From Erythrobacter mangrovi (GTDB lineage Bacteria; Pseudomonadota; Alphaproteobacteria; Sphingomonadales; Sphingomonadaceae): a DNA stretch of 64,000 nucleotides. Position numbers and translations under genes: made by a program. The stretch is taken from assembly GCF_013260645.1 (NCBI RefSeq), contig NZ_CP053921.1, positions 1,929,763 to 1,993,762 of the forward strand. The letters are read 5' to 3'. Numbering within the stretch: position 1 is the stretch's first letter; each line of letters begins with the position of its first letter. A model generated the notes under the pieces. The model made no database searches and was not told where the DNA came from. It saw nothing but the letters and a program-made list of their open reading frames with translations. Positions 54,878-63,868 of this stretch are shown in pieces.

Positions 54878-56772
54878 CCGCTGGGCTTCAGGTGGCGGAG
54901 CGATCGCTCCAGCATCAGCAACTGCCACAGGGTTCGGGCGTTATCGGACCGACCAGCGATATGGTTGTCGGCAAGGCGGGAAAGCGCCTTTCGATCAAAC
55001 CAGCCACTGCCTGTCAGCAACTCGCTCGATGCCACGGCCCTCGCCTCGCTTGCCAACGGCCCGCGAAACCACTGCGCCAGCGGGGTCACAAAACCCTGCT
55101 TGGGGCGGTACAGAATGTCTTCGGGCAGATAGCGTTCCATAGTGTGCTTCATCAGCCATTTGCCGGTAGTACCACGAATACGCTGGCGTTCGGGCAAGCG
55201 TGCGCCGAATTCGAGCAAGCGGTGGTCAAGCAGCGGCTCTCGCGCTTCGAGGCTGACAGCCATGCTGGTGCGGTCGGTCTTGGTCAGGATATCGCCCGGC
55301 AGCCAGAACTTGAGATCGGCATATTGGGCCCGATCCAGTCCACTACGCGCCGGGGCTTCGCGCATTAGCTTTTCGAAGGGATGTTCGGCCCTGTACGCAC
55401 CCCGCTCGCGCAGCAGCCCCTCACCAAAGATCTCCTGTCGCTGCTCGGGAGCGAGGATCGACAGGGCGCGGGCGTAGCCAGTCTCTCCGCTTGTGGCGAG
55501 CGCAAGGAAGGTCGTCTTTGCACGCATGGGTCTTGGCGCCCAATCGGCCTTGGGCCAGAGCTTGCCAAGCGCGCCAAAGACCGGTTCGCGCAAGGCGCGC
55601 GGCAGGATCGCACGCGCCTGCTCCTCGCGCGCCTGGAACAACTGCCTGCGGTAACCGGCAAAGGCCTCATCCGCGCCATCGCCGGATAGCGCGACAGTCA
55701 CATGCTCACGCGCCAACTCGCAAACCCGCAAGGTGGGCAGCGCGCTCGCATCGGCGAAGGGCTCGTCGAATATCCGGACCAGGCGATCGATCTCGCCGAA
55801 CTGGTCGGCAGTGACGATCCGTTCATGGTGATCGGTGCCGAACAGTTCGGCCACCTTGCGCGCATGGCTGGTTTCATCGACATCGGCGACATCGAAACCG
55901 ATTGAACAGCTCGTTACAGGCTTGGCGCTCACCTCGCTCATCAGGGCAACGACTGAGGAACTGTCTACGCCTCCCGAGAGGAAGGCCCCAAGCGGGACAT
56001 CGGCGACCATGCGACTGGATACGGCTTCGCGCATCAAGTGGAGCAATTGCGCTGAGAGATCCTCGGCCGAACCGCGCGCGCGCTGCTCAAAACTCAGATC
56101 CCACCACTTGACCGGCGGACTAGGCTCGCGCCCGTGCTCGAGCAGCAGGTAATGACCAGCGGCCAACTTCTCGACATCCTTCAGGATCGACCGATGATCG
56201 GGCACGTATCCCCAGGTCATGTAATCTTCGATCGCGAGCGGATCGATCGTCCGCCGCATAAGCGGATTGGCCAGCAGGCCTTTCAGCTCGCTGGCAAAGG
56301 CCAGCGCCCCACCCGCAAGTCGTGCGACATATAGCGGCTTCACCCCCAACCGGTCGCGCGCCAGGAACAGCTGGCGCTTCTTGAGGTCATAGAGAGCAAA
56401 GGCGAACATCCCGTCGAGCTTGTCCAGGCAGCGGGGCCCCCAGCGCTGCCACGCGGCAAGGATGGTCTCGGTATCGCCATCGGTGCGGAACTGCGCCCCT
56501 CCTTGCTCCAGTTCATGGCGCAAGCGGCGGTAATTGTAGATCTCGCCATTGAAGACGATCACCGCGCGCCCGTCGGCCGAATGCATCGGCTGCGGCGAAC
56601 CCGCCAGGTCGATAACCGAAAGGCGGCGATGACCAAGGCCCACTCCAGGCGCGGTCCACACACCTGCCCCATCGGGCCCGCGCGAGGCGAGCGCATCGAT
56701 CATCCGTCCGATCCGATTTGGATCGACCGGCTTCACGCTCTCATAGTGGAATATTCCCGCGATCCCGCACAT
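54874..56772 (-). CDS. Asparagine-synthase-like amidotransferase 1, exosortase A system
   Basis: 632 aa. N-terminal Ntn glutaminase domain with Cys2 (MCGIAGIFHYES), RGPDGAGVW and FNGEIYNYRRL; C-terminal synthetase domain with the PP-loop GAFLSGGVDSSSVVALM. Length and detail (MTWGYVPDHRSILKDVEKL, LPGDILTKTDRTSMAVSLEAREPLLDH) fit the exosortase-A-associated amidotransferase 1 family rather than housekeeping AsnB. It probably amidates a sugar acid or similar group in the exopolysaccharide. 131 bp with no recognisable gene separate it from the ATPase gene. Confidence 0.88.
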   Translation of the reverse strand: MCGIAGIFHYESVKPVDPNRIGRMIDALASRGPDGAGVWTAPGVGLGHRRLSVIDLAGSPQPMHSADGRAVIVFNGEIYNYRRLRHELEQGGAQFRTDGDTETILAAWQRWGPRCLDKLDGMFAFALYDLKKRQLFLARDRLGVKPLYVARLAGGALAFASELKGLLANPLMRRTIDPLAIEDYMTWGYVPDHRSILKDVEKLAAGHYLLLEHGREPSPPVKWWDLSFEQRARGSAEDLSAQLLHLMREAVSSRMVADVPLGAFLSGGVDSSSVVALMSEVSAKPVTSCSIGFDVADVDETSHARKVAELFGTDHHERIVTADQFGEIDRLVRIFDEPFADASALPTLRVCELAREHVTVALSGDGADEAFAGYRRQLFQAREEQARAILPRALREPVFGALGKLWPKADWAPRPMRAKTTFLALATSGETGYARALSILAPEQRQEIFGEGLLRERGAYRAEHPFEKLMREAPARSGLDRAQYADLKFWLPGDILTKTDRTSMAVSLEAREPLLDHRLLEFGARLPERQRIRGTTGKWLMKHTMERYLPEDILYRPKQGFVTPLAQWFRGPLASEARAVASSELLTGSGWFDRKALSRLADNHIAGRSDNARTLWQLLMLERSLRHLKPSG

Positions 56773-56903
56773 GTGACTCGGGGCCTAGCCGAGCCGGCCG
56801 AGCACGGCAACGCGCCGACCCCGAACCCATCTTGGACATCGAGCGGCAGATAGCTGCCGATCCGCTGTACGTTCGTGGCCCCATTGACAACGCGTGTCCC
56901 GAG

Positions 56904-58103
56904 TCAGGCCGCTGCGCGCGATGCCTCACCCTCAAAATAGTCGATCATCATAGTCAGGACGTGCCGCAACGATTGCTCCTGCTCGTCGAGGCGGCGCTCG
57001 ATTGCCGACAAGCGTCCGTCCATGTCCGTCGGCACGGCCTCACCATGGATGCGGGCCGAAGCGAGCTTCTCGACCTCGCGCCGGAGCGCAGCCACATGCT
57101 TGTCACGCTCGGAGAAGGCACGTTCGATCGCCTCGATTTGGACATCGAGCAAACCCCTCTCCCGCTCTGCTGCGGTGGGTTGCAGCACAGGTGCCATCAT
57201 TTCAGAGCGCACCCGCGCGATCGCATCGGCGGCGGGCAAATCCCGATCCGGCCGTGGTCTGGCAACGGGCACATCGACCTGATCGGGCGAGTTGTTTCCG
57301 GACATATCATTCAACACCGCCTCGAGCATATCGGTTCCGAGCACAGACTGTTCTTCGACTGCCCCCAGTTGCAGTAACCGTGACATCACCTGGTTGATGT
57401 TGCGCGGGATACCACGGGTCGCCTTGTGCAGCTTGACCCACAAACCGCTGTCCAGTTCAGGGTTCCCGTCCCAACCGACATGACGAAGGCGGTGCATTAC
57501 GTAAGGTTCTATCTCGCCCGGCTGCATCGGCTCGAGATGGTGTGCGGCGATGACGCGTTGGCGCAGCTGTTCGAGCTCGTCCGAGTGAGCAAGCAGGTGC
57601 TTGAACTCGGGTTGACCCAAGAGGAGCATCTGAAGCAGTGGATGCGAGCCGAGCTGGAAATTGGAAAGCATGCGCAACTCTTCCAGCGCCCCAATCGAAA
57701 GGTTCTGTGCCTCATCGACGATCAGCAAGACCCGACGGCCGTTGCGCGCTTCGTCGTGCAAGAATAGTTCGATCGCAGCCAGTGCGGCAGCCTTGTCGCC
57801 GCCCGCAATGTCGAGCCCGAAGCTACGCGCGGCGACGTAGATCATTTCTTCGCCGTCCAGCGCGCTGGTCACAACTTCGCCAACGGTCGTGTGACTGGCG
57901 TCAAGTTTCTGATTAAGGTGCGCCACCAGCGTCGACTTTCCCGCACCGACCTCGCCGGTGATGACCACGAAGCCCTCACCTTGATTGAGCCCGTAGCCGA
58001 GATAGCTCAGCGCCTTCTTGTGCGTGACGCTCTCATAATAGAACGCCGGATCGGGCGTGAGCTGAAAAGGTCGCTCGCTGAAACCGTAAAAGTCCTCGTA
58101 CAT
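56904..58103 (-). CDS. XrtA/PEP-CTERM system-associated ATPase
   Basis: 399 aa, an ExeA/GspA-like AAA ATPase typical of exosortase-A exopolysaccharide loci. It opens MYEDFYGFSERPFQLTPDP; Walker A is GEVGAGKST (50-58), Walker B VLLIVDEAQNLS, and GQPEFKHLLA and LKKATRGIPRNINQ-type motifs follow (here KATRGIPRNINQVMSRLL). A C-terminal coiled segment (about 310-390) completes it. TAAGGACG precedes the ATG. A fragment that looks like the end of an outer-membrane protein gene lies 13 bp upstream. Confidence 0.88.
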   Translation of the reverse strand: MYEDFYGFSERPFQLTPDPAFYYESVTHKKALSYLGYGLNQGEGFVVITGEVGAGKSTLVAHLNQKLDASHTTVGEVVTSALDGEEMIYVAARSFGLDIAGGDKAAALAAIELFLHDEARNGRRVLLIVDEAQNLSIGALEELRMLSNFQLGSHPLLQMLLLGQPEFKHLLAHSDELEQLRQRVIAAHHLEPMQPGEIEPYVMHRLRHVGWDGNPELDSGLWVKLHKATRGIPRNINQVMSRLLQLGAVEEQSVLGTDMLEAVLNDMSGNNSPDQVDVPVARPRPDRDLPAADAIARVRSEMMAPVLQPTAAERERGLLDVQIEAIERAFSERDKHVAALRREVEKLASARIHGEAVPTDMDGRLSAIERRLDEQEQSLRHVLTMMIDYFEGEASRAAA

Positions 58104-58116
58104 CGGTACGTCCTTA

Positions 58117-58179
58117 TCAGAAATCGTAACGAAGGCCGAGCAGTGCGGAAGCCGTCACAACGTCGTCAGGCGCGGATGG
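58117..58179 (-). pseudogene. Possible C-terminal remnant of the XrtA-associated outer-membrane protein
   Basis: On the minus strand a frame ends PSAPDDVVTASALLGLRYDF-stop, 13 bp before the ATPase ATG. The last residues have the outer-membrane beta-barrel signature: final Phe, Tyr at -3, and alternating hydrophobics at -5, -7 and -9. In exosortase-A loci the gene just before the ATPase encodes an outer-membrane protein (the TIGR03016 type). Upstream the frame stays open but loses any barrel-like pattern and no start is evident, so only the end seems to remain. The left boundary given is approximate. Confidence 0.45.
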
Positions 58180-58337
58180 AATATCTCCCTGGCATCCATG
58201 CGAAGGAGGTCGAACACCAAGTTTGCCCTGCCATCCCCCATTGAGGCATCCACTGCTAAAAATAGATAAACATATCGTTAGTCATACGCAGCAAGGCTAC
58301 TAGATTTCTGCGATCGGTCATTTCTTTGACCGTTGTC
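58180..58337. other. AT-richer gap between PLP decarboxylase and ATPase genes
   Basis: No gene seen. From about 58250 the sequence is clearly more AT-rich than its surroundings. It contains an inverted repeat CGGTCA-N6-TGACCG (58315-58332), 6 bp per arm, just after the decarboxylase stop. This could be a weak terminator without a U-tract or an operator for the ATPase gene downstream. Confidence 0.4.
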
Positions 58338-59564
58338 TCAAATCAGCACTTCCTCAGCAGGGCCCTGCCCAAGAAACGCGCTTGGAGAGGCGGTAGCCCC
58401 ATAGGCTCCGGCACAAAACACCGCGACGATATCGCCGACCTCGGCTCGCGGCAGCTGCGCCTTGTCAGCGAGCCGATCAAGCGGGGTGCACAGGCAGCCG
58501 ACGACATTGGCTTCCTCTTCCGGTTCGGCGTTGAACCGTGTGGCGATGGCGACCGGGTAATTGCGTCGTACAACGGTGCCGAAGTTCCCCGAAGCGGCAA
58601 GCTGGTGGTGCAGGCCGCCATCGGTTACCAGATAGGTCTCGCCGTAACTTTCCTTGCGATCGATAATGCGAGTCAGGTAAACACCTGCTTCGCCAACGAG
58701 ATAGCGGCCAAGTTCGATCAATAGTTCAGCTTCAGCAAGCGTCTCGGGGAGCAATTCCAACCGGTCCGTAAGCGCATCGCCTATCGCCTGAATATCGAGC
58801 GGTTCGTCACCCGGGAAATAGGGAATTCCAAAGCCCCCACCCATGTTAAGCTTCGGCAGCGTCAAGCCCGCTTCGACGGCGATCCGATCCGCGCAATCGA
58901 GCACCTTGGCCTGCATGTCGATCACCGCTTCTGCCGACAATGCCTGGCTGCCGGTGAAGATATGCAGCCCTCGCCATTCGCAGCCCGCGTCGACGATCTT
59001 GCGCGCGAGCGCTGGAACACGTGCGGCATCGACGCCGAAGGGTTTGGCCCCTCCACCCATTTTCATGCCCGAGCCTTTGAGCTCGAAATCGGGGTTCACG
59101 CGGATCGCGAGCCGTGGAGTGCGCCCCAGCCGCCCGGCGATGGCCAGTGCACGCTCCGCTTCATTCTCGCTCTCGAGATTGAGCGTGACGCCACTTGCAA
59201 TCGCCGCTTCCAGCTCTTCGTCGCGCTTGCCCGGCCCTGCGAAACTGACGCGGGACAGGTCGAAGCCGCTCGCTCGAACCATCTCCAGCTCGCCACCCGA
59301 TGCGATATCGAGCCCGTCCACCAAGGTCGAGACATAGGAAAGAACAGGCGCGAAGCTATTGGCCTTTATTGCATAATTGATCTTCAGTTGTTCGGGCATA
59401 GCCGTCCGCAGATCGGCGATCCGGTCCGCGATCCGTTGTCGCGAGTAGACGAACAAGGGGGTCTGTCCCGCCTCCGCGACGAGCTCGGAAACCCTGCGCC
59501 CGCCAATCGCCAACTCGCCATCGACGGCAGTGAATCCAGGAGGAATTGGGCCGAGGGGCTTCAT
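58338..59564 (-). CDS. PLP-dependent decarboxylase, exosortase A system-associated
   Basis: 408 aa, alanine-racemase-fold decarboxylase related to LysA and ornithine/diaminopimelate decarboxylases. The PLP Lys67 is in INYAIKANSFAPVL; IASGGELEMVRASG, GGGFGIPYFPG and FCAGAYGATASPSAF are the other family motifs. In this genetic setting it is the exosortase-A-associated decarboxylase. It probably supplies or trims an amine or amino acid carried on the dedicated acyl carrier protein. The start overlaps the acyl-CoA ligase stop by 4 bp. Confidence 0.9.
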   Translation of the reverse strand: MKPLGPIPPGFTAVDGELAIGGRRVSELVAEAGQTPLFVYSRQRIADRIADLRTAMPEQLKINYAIKANSFAPVLSYVSTLVDGLDIASGGELEMVRASGFDLSRVSFAGPGKRDEELEAAIASGVTLNLESENEAERALAIAGRLGRTPRLAIRVNPDFELKGSGMKMGGGAKPFGVDAARVPALARKIVDAGCEWRGLHIFTGSQALSAEAVIDMQAKVLDCADRIAVEAGLTLPKLNMGGGFGIPYFPGDEPLDIQAIGDALTDRLELLPETLAEAELLIELGRYLVGEAGVYLTRIIDRKESYGETYLVTDGGLHHQLAASGNFGTVVRRNYPVAIATRFNAEPEEEANVVGCLCTPLDRLADKAQLPRAEVGDIVAVFCAGAYGATASPSAFLGQGPAEEVLI

Positions 59565-61075
59565 GCGCCGATTTCCTGCGCGATCGCTGTTCGGTCGAGC
59601 TTGCCATTCGGGTTGAGCGGCAGCGTTTCGCGCCAGTGGATCACGTGCGGTTGCATGAAATTGGGCAGGTCCTTCTGCAACGCCTTTGGCAACATTTCCT
59701 CGTAGCCCTTAACGCCTGTAGCAGGTCGCACGACCAGATGGATCGCATGACCCAGTCGCTCGTCCTTCACCCCCATAGCCACCACTTCGGCAACCAGTCC
59801 GGTCGCCAATGCCGCGCTCTCCAGTTCTTGCGGGCTAATCCGGTTGCCCGCGCTCTTGATCATCGCATCGCGGCGACCGACAAAATAGAGCAGGCCATCC
59901 GCATCACGCTTGACCCGGTCGCCCGACCAGACGGCTGTGCCGCCATAACGCGAAAATGCAGGAGCCGGCCTGAACCGTTCGGCTGTTCGCTCGGGATCCT
60001 GCCAGTAACCTTGCGCCACAAGTGGCCCGCAATGCACCAGCTCACCCTCCTCACCCGGACTACAAAGCTGGCCCTCATCACAGATCACGAGAATTTCGGC
60101 GTGCGGGATTGCCTTGCCCATGGCTGTCGGATGCGTGTCGACCAGTTCTGGATCGAGATAGGTCGACCGGAATGCCTCGGTCAGCCCGTACATCGGGAAC
60201 AACCGTGCCTGGGGGAATAGGGTGCGCAGTTCTCGTACCAGTTCCACAGTCAGCGCTCCGCCGGAGTTGGTCAGGCGGCGCAGCGGTGTGCGCGCTTCAT
60301 CGGGCCAATCGGCTTCGGTCAGTTGGACCCAAAGCGGCGGGACGGCGGCCAATGTCGTGACTCCATGCCTGGCACAAGCCTTGGCCACATCACGCGGGAA
60401 GAGGTAATCCAGTGGAACTACGCAGCCGCCTGCGTACCAGGTGGAGAACAGCTGGTTCTGCCCATAGTCGAAGCTGAAGGGCAGTACGCCCAAGGTTACG
60501 TCGTCGCTCGCCATGCCGAGGTAATCCGCCACCGAAACGGCACCAATCCACATATTCGCGTGAGTGAGCATCACGCCCTTGGGTCGACCGGTCGAACCAC
60601 TGGTGTAGAGGATCGCTGCGAGTTCCTGCGGATCGTTGTCCGAAGGGCCAAGTACAGCCCCTTGGCGTTCGGCAAGCGCGAAAACGTCGGCTTCGTCGAC
60701 CAACTCACAGCTGCTCGGCACATCGCTTTCTTCCAATGTCGCAAGGCGCGCCTTGGTGCCCATCAGCAATACCGAGCCGCTGTCGCCGAGGATGTGCGCC
60801 ACCTGCGCGCGCTTGAGCAGCGGATTGATCGGCACATGCACAAGCCCTGCCCGGGCCGCAGCCAGCGGCAGCAGGCAGGTCAATTCCCCTTTGGCCGCCC
60901 AACTGGCCACCCGGGAACCCTTATCCACATGGTTCGCCAGCCATCCGGCCAGCAGTCCGACGCGGTTTCCCAACTCCGCATAGCTTAGCGTCCGATCGCG
61001 CAGCACCAGCGCAGGTACCTGTGCACCGCCTCTCTCGGTCAGTTGATCGAGCGGGCGTGGCGTGGGATCAGGCAT
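59561..61075 (-). CDS. AMP-forming acyl-CoA/acyl-ACP ligase, exosortase A system-associated
   Basis: 504 aa of the ANL superfamily. The P-loop is LYTSGSTGRPKGVMLTH, then FPMYGLTEAFRSTYL and GLLYFVGRRDAMIKSAGNRISP (the hinge), and the C-terminal adenylating Lys is in LPLNPNGKLDR. Together with the ACP and the PLP decarboxylase it forms a cassette that activates an acid and loads it on the carrier, probably for transfer to the polysaccharide. The gene diverges from the acyltransferase gene with 26 bp between starts. Confidence 0.9.
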   Translation of the reverse strand: MPDPTPRPLDQLTERGGAQVPALVLRDRTLSYAELGNRVGLLAGWLANHVDKGSRVASWAAKGELTCLLPLAAARAGLVHVPINPLLKRAQVAHILGDSGSVLLMGTKARLATLEESDVPSSCELVDEADVFALAERQGAVLGPSDNDPQELAAILYTSGSTGRPKGVMLTHANMWIGAVSVADYLGMASDDVTLGVLPFSFDYGQNQLFSTWYAGGCVVPLDYLFPRDVAKACARHGVTTLAAVPPLWVQLTEADWPDEARTPLRRLTNSGGALTVELVRELRTLFPQARLFPMYGLTEAFRSTYLDPELVDTHPTAMGKAIPHAEILVICDEGQLCSPGEEGELVHCGPLVAQGYWQDPERTAERFRPAPAFSRYGGTAVWSGDRVKRDADGLLYFVGRRDAMIKSAGNRISPQELESAALATGLVAEVVAMGVKDERLGHAIHLVVRPATGVKGYEEMLPKALQKDLPNFMQPHVIHWRETLPLNPNGKLDRTAIAQEIGA

Positions 61076-61101
61076 TAACGCTCCGAAGCAAGGGATTCCG
61101 G

Positions 61102-62090
61102 GTGGTCACCGCGGTCAGCTATCACGAGACGATTACCAAACTGCAAGAGTTCACGCAGTTTGCCCGTGGTCCCTTCGACAGGCCCGAATGGTACGCCCTG
61201 CTCGCGGCGGGCGGGTTGCCACCCTTCATCGCGACTGCGCACAGCGGCACACGCGAGGTGCATTGCCACTGATGCGGACCGGCGATGGCCTGGCCAGCCT
61301 CGCCAACTGGTTCAGCTTCACCTGGCGCCCACTGGGTCGCGAAGATGAGTGGGTAGACGAACTGCTGGTGGCGCTCGCCACCGATCTGCGCACGCAGGCC
61401 AGCCAGATCATCATGTCGCCCCTGCCCGACGAGGATGGCAGCGCCACTCGTCTCGAACACAGCTTCCGCAAAGGCGGATGGATCGTCTTCCGTGAGCACT
61501 GTGACGAGAACCATATCCTGCCCGTCGAAGGCCGGTCCTTTGCGGAGTACTGGAGCTACCGACCCGGCAAGATGCGCACGACCTTCAAGCGCAAGGCGAA
61601 GAAGGTCGATGTCGAGATCTTCACGCGCTTCGAGGAGGCCGCTTGGTCGGCATATCGGTCGATCTATGCCGAGAGCTGGAAACCTGAAGAAGAACGCGCC
61701 GACCTGCTGGAGGATTTCGCGCGCGCGGAAGGCGCGGCAGGCCGCATCCGGCTGGGCATCGCGAGGGCGGACGGTGTGCCCGTCGCCGCGCAATTCTGGA
61801 CCGTTGAGGGGGATACCGCCTACATTCACAAGCTGGCCCATATCAAAGCGGCCAAGCCCTTGTCTGCCGGCACCACGCTCAGCGCGGCATTGTTCGAGCA
61901 CGTGATCGATACCGACAAGGTCGATCTGGTCGACTTCGGGACCGGTTCGGACGCCTACAAGCGCGACTGGATGGAACGAAACCGCCCACGCTACCGCCTC
62001 ACCTGCCTGGATTGGCGACAGCCCAAGGCATGGTTCCCGCTCGCCAAAGCTCTTGCCCGTCGCCTTGCACGCGGCAGGGCGCCCGGTTAA
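61102..62090 (+). pseudogene. GNAT/FemAB-like acyltransferase of the XrtA cluster, apparent frameshift
   Basis: The product is split between two frames. Frame one begins at a GTG at 61102 (AGGG 8 bp upstream) and reads YHETITKLQEFTQFARGPFD, then RPEWYALLAAGG and SGTREV, the N-terminal part, before meeting TGA at 61270. The other frame takes over with ALPLMRTGDGLASLANWFSF and runs to 62090: SYRPGKMRTTFKRKAKKV, then HIKAAKPLSAGTTLSAAL. A one-base loss near 61257-61261 explains the break. Whole, it would be about 330 aa of the Acetyltransf_6 (FemAB/CelD-like) type found beside the exosortase-A ACP genes. It could be a true pseudogene, a sequencing error, or (least likely) programmed frameshifting; no slippery run is visible. 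Confidence 0.75.
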
Positions 62091-62111
62091 GGCGCGCCAG
62101 CGAAAACGGGG

Positions 62112-62396
62112 ATGACCACCACCATGACCACGCATACCGCCGCCATCGACTTGAAGCTGCGCGCGATCCTGCGCGATGTACTTGGGCTCGATGACGCACA
62201 GGTTGCCGGCTTCGACGCCGATACTGGTCTTTTCGGTCACCTGCCCGAACTGGATTCCATGGCGGTTGCGGGGCTCCTCACCGAATTGGAAGACCGGCTC
62301 GACATCACCATCGACGACGATGAGGTCGACGGTGAGATGCTGGAGACTTACGGGAGCCTACTGGCCTTCGCCGAAGCCAAAGCGGCCGAAGGCTAA
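62112..62396 (+). CDS. Acyl carrier protein, exosortase A system-associated
   Basis: 94 aa, acidic and helical. The phosphopantetheine Ser49 is in HLPELDSMAVAGLLTELE. It is more like peptidyl/acyl carriers of dedicated clusters than the housekeeping AcpP. Met5 (62124) is an alternative start with better spacing from GGGG. It is the carrier partner of the ligase at 59.6-61.1 kb, in a plus-strand operon with the two hydrolases. Confidence 0.88.
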   Translation: MTTTMTTHTAAIDLKLRAILRDVLGLDDAQVAGFDADTGLFGHLPELDSMAVAGLLTELEDRLDITIDDDEVDGEMLETYGSLLAFAEAKAAEG

Positions 62397-62405
62397 GAGG
62401 CAGCC

Positions 62406-63083
62406 ATGTATGCCAGTTGGCCTTGCCCGACTCCCACCGGCGGGATGGGCGAGGAAATGGCTCTGGCTCTCGACGGCAAACGCTCAACGCGGCTGTTGGT
62501 GATTCCACCTTTCTTCGAAGAAGCTAACAAGTTTCGCCATCAAATCCTTGAAATCATAATACGTCTGAATGAACGAGGCATTGACTCGATTTGCCCGGAT
62601 TTCCCCGGATGCAATGAGAGCCTGGCACCACATTCGGCCCAGTCGCTAGTGGGTTGGCGTATCGCGGCAATGGCCGCGGCGAACCATTTTTCGGCCACGC
62701 ATGTCCTCGCGATCCGCTCTGGGTGCTGGATCGCCCCCAGCAGTCTACCGGGTTGGCTCTACGCACCGCCGAAGCCGGGCCAGGTACTGCGCGCGATGCT
62801 GCGCGCCCGCATCCTCGCCGAGCGCGAAGCAGGCCAGCAGGAGTCTGCCGAGACCTTGCTTGAGAAGGGCCGCAAGAAAGGACTTGAGATCGCGGGCTGG
62901 GAATTGGGAAGCACCCTGATCGACGAGTTGGAAGCGACCGAATTCAGCGCGGGTGACCTCCATAGCGTCGTTGACCACTCCGAGATTGGCGGAAAGGCCC
63001 TGTGGCTGCGCGCCGAGAACGATTTCGACACCGAGCAGGCCGAAGCGCTGGCTCACCTAATCGCAACGGGAATCTCGTCGTGA
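62406..63083 (+). CDS. Hydrolase 2, exosortase A system-associated
   Basis: 225 aa, alpha/beta-hydrolase fold: LLVIPPFFEEANKFRHQI is the oxyanion-loop region with the conserved PPF-EE-NKxR. RGIDSICPDFPGCNES follows. The nucleophile elbow reads AIRSGCWIA without GxSxG. This matches the exosortase-A hydrolase 2 family as I recall it, which lacks a canonical Ser. AGAGG precedes the ATG. The stop overlaps the next gene (GTGA). Probable role: editing or transfer of the ACP-bound group. Confidence 0.82.
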   Translation: MYASWPCPTPTGGMGEEMALALDGKRSTRLLVIPPFFEEANKFRHQILEIIIRLNERGIDSICPDFPGCNESLAPHSAQSLVGWRIAAMAAANHFSATHVLAIRSGCWIAPSSLPGWLYAPPKPGQVLRAMLRARILAEREAGQQESAETLLEKGRKKGLEIAGWELGSTLIDELEATEFSAGDLHSVVDHSEIGGKALWLRAENDFDTEQAEALAHLIATGISS

Positions 63084-63868
63084 AACGGCTTCCGCTCAGC
63101 TTCGAATGCCAGGGCAAGCGCTGCGGGGCGACCCTCGACAGTGCGCCAGGCAAAACGGGATTGCTGCTGGTCAGTGGAGGGAATGAAATACGGGCGGGCG
63201 CTTTCAACGGGCAGGCGCGGCTAGCAGCGGAGATTGCCGCCGCGGGTTTTCCGGTGTTCCGCTTCGACCGCCGCGGAATTGGCGACAGTGCTGGCGAGAA
63301 CCGGGGCTTTCGCAAGTCCCGCAAGGACATCGCAGCCGCCCTCAACGCCTTCCGGGCGATGGCGCCGCAAGTCGAGCGCGTGGTGGCCTACGGCAATTGC
63401 GATGCAGCAAGCGCACTGATGCTAACTGAGGGCGCGGGCTGCGATGCGCTGGTACTAAGCAACCCGTGGACCATCGAAGACGAGACGGACGACACGCGAC
63501 CGCCCTCTGCGATACGTTCGCGTTATGCGGACAAGCTCAAAAACCCACGCGAAGTACTGCGACTGGTCACTGGCGGTGTGAACCTGTCGAAGCTCGCGCG
63601 CGGCCTGGCGCGCGCCTTGGGACCAAAGGCAGCGCCCACCACATTGGCGCAAGAGATGGCTGCCGGCATCGGCGGGTTCGATGGACCCGTGCGCATCCTC
63701 CTCGCTACCGCCGACCGCACCGCTCAGCTTTTCGAGGAAAGCTGGGATAGCGCGGATAGCCGCATCGCACGCTGTCCAGGGGCCGACCACGCCTATTCAT
63801 CCGCGGAAGCCCGGGTGTGGCTTAAGGATCGCCTGCTCGAGGCGCTACGCGATCAGCGGATGAAGTAG
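63080..63868 (+). CDS. Hydrolase 1, exosortase A system-associated (Cys nucleophile)
   Basis: 262 aa from a GTG at 63080 overlapping the hydrolase 2 stop (GTGA). Alpha/beta hydrolase: LLVSGGNEIRAG, FRFDRRGIGDSAGEN, the elbow AYGNCDAASAL with Cys107 in the nucleophile place, acid residue probably Asp in LATADRT and His in PGADHAYSS. A Cys nucleophile suggests a thioesterase or acyltransferase step. The 3' end overlaps the opposing methyltransferase gene by 16 bp. Confidence 0.86.
   Translation: MKRLPLSFECQGKRCGATLDSAPGKTGLLLVSGGNEIRAGAFNGQARLAAEIAAAGFPVFRFDRRGIGDSAGENRGFRKSRKDIAAALNAFRAMAPQVERVVAYGNCDAASALMLTEGAGCDALVLSNPWTIEDETDDTRPPSAIRSRYADKLKNPREVLRLVTGGVNLSKLARGLARALGPKAAPTTLAQEMAAGIGGFDGPVRILLATADRTAQLFEESWDSADSRIARCPGADHAYSSAEARVWLKDRLLEALRDQRMK

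Noticed and set aside
56773..56903. Possible exosortase or glycosyltransferase remnant between ATPase and amidotransferase genes
   Set aside because: I translated all three minus-strand frames by eye and saw nothing recognisable.
61260..61275. Programmed ribosomal frameshifting in the acyltransferase
   Set aside because: No slippery heptamer, Shine-Dalgarno-like stimulator or strong downstream hairpin at the junction; a mutation or read error is more likely.
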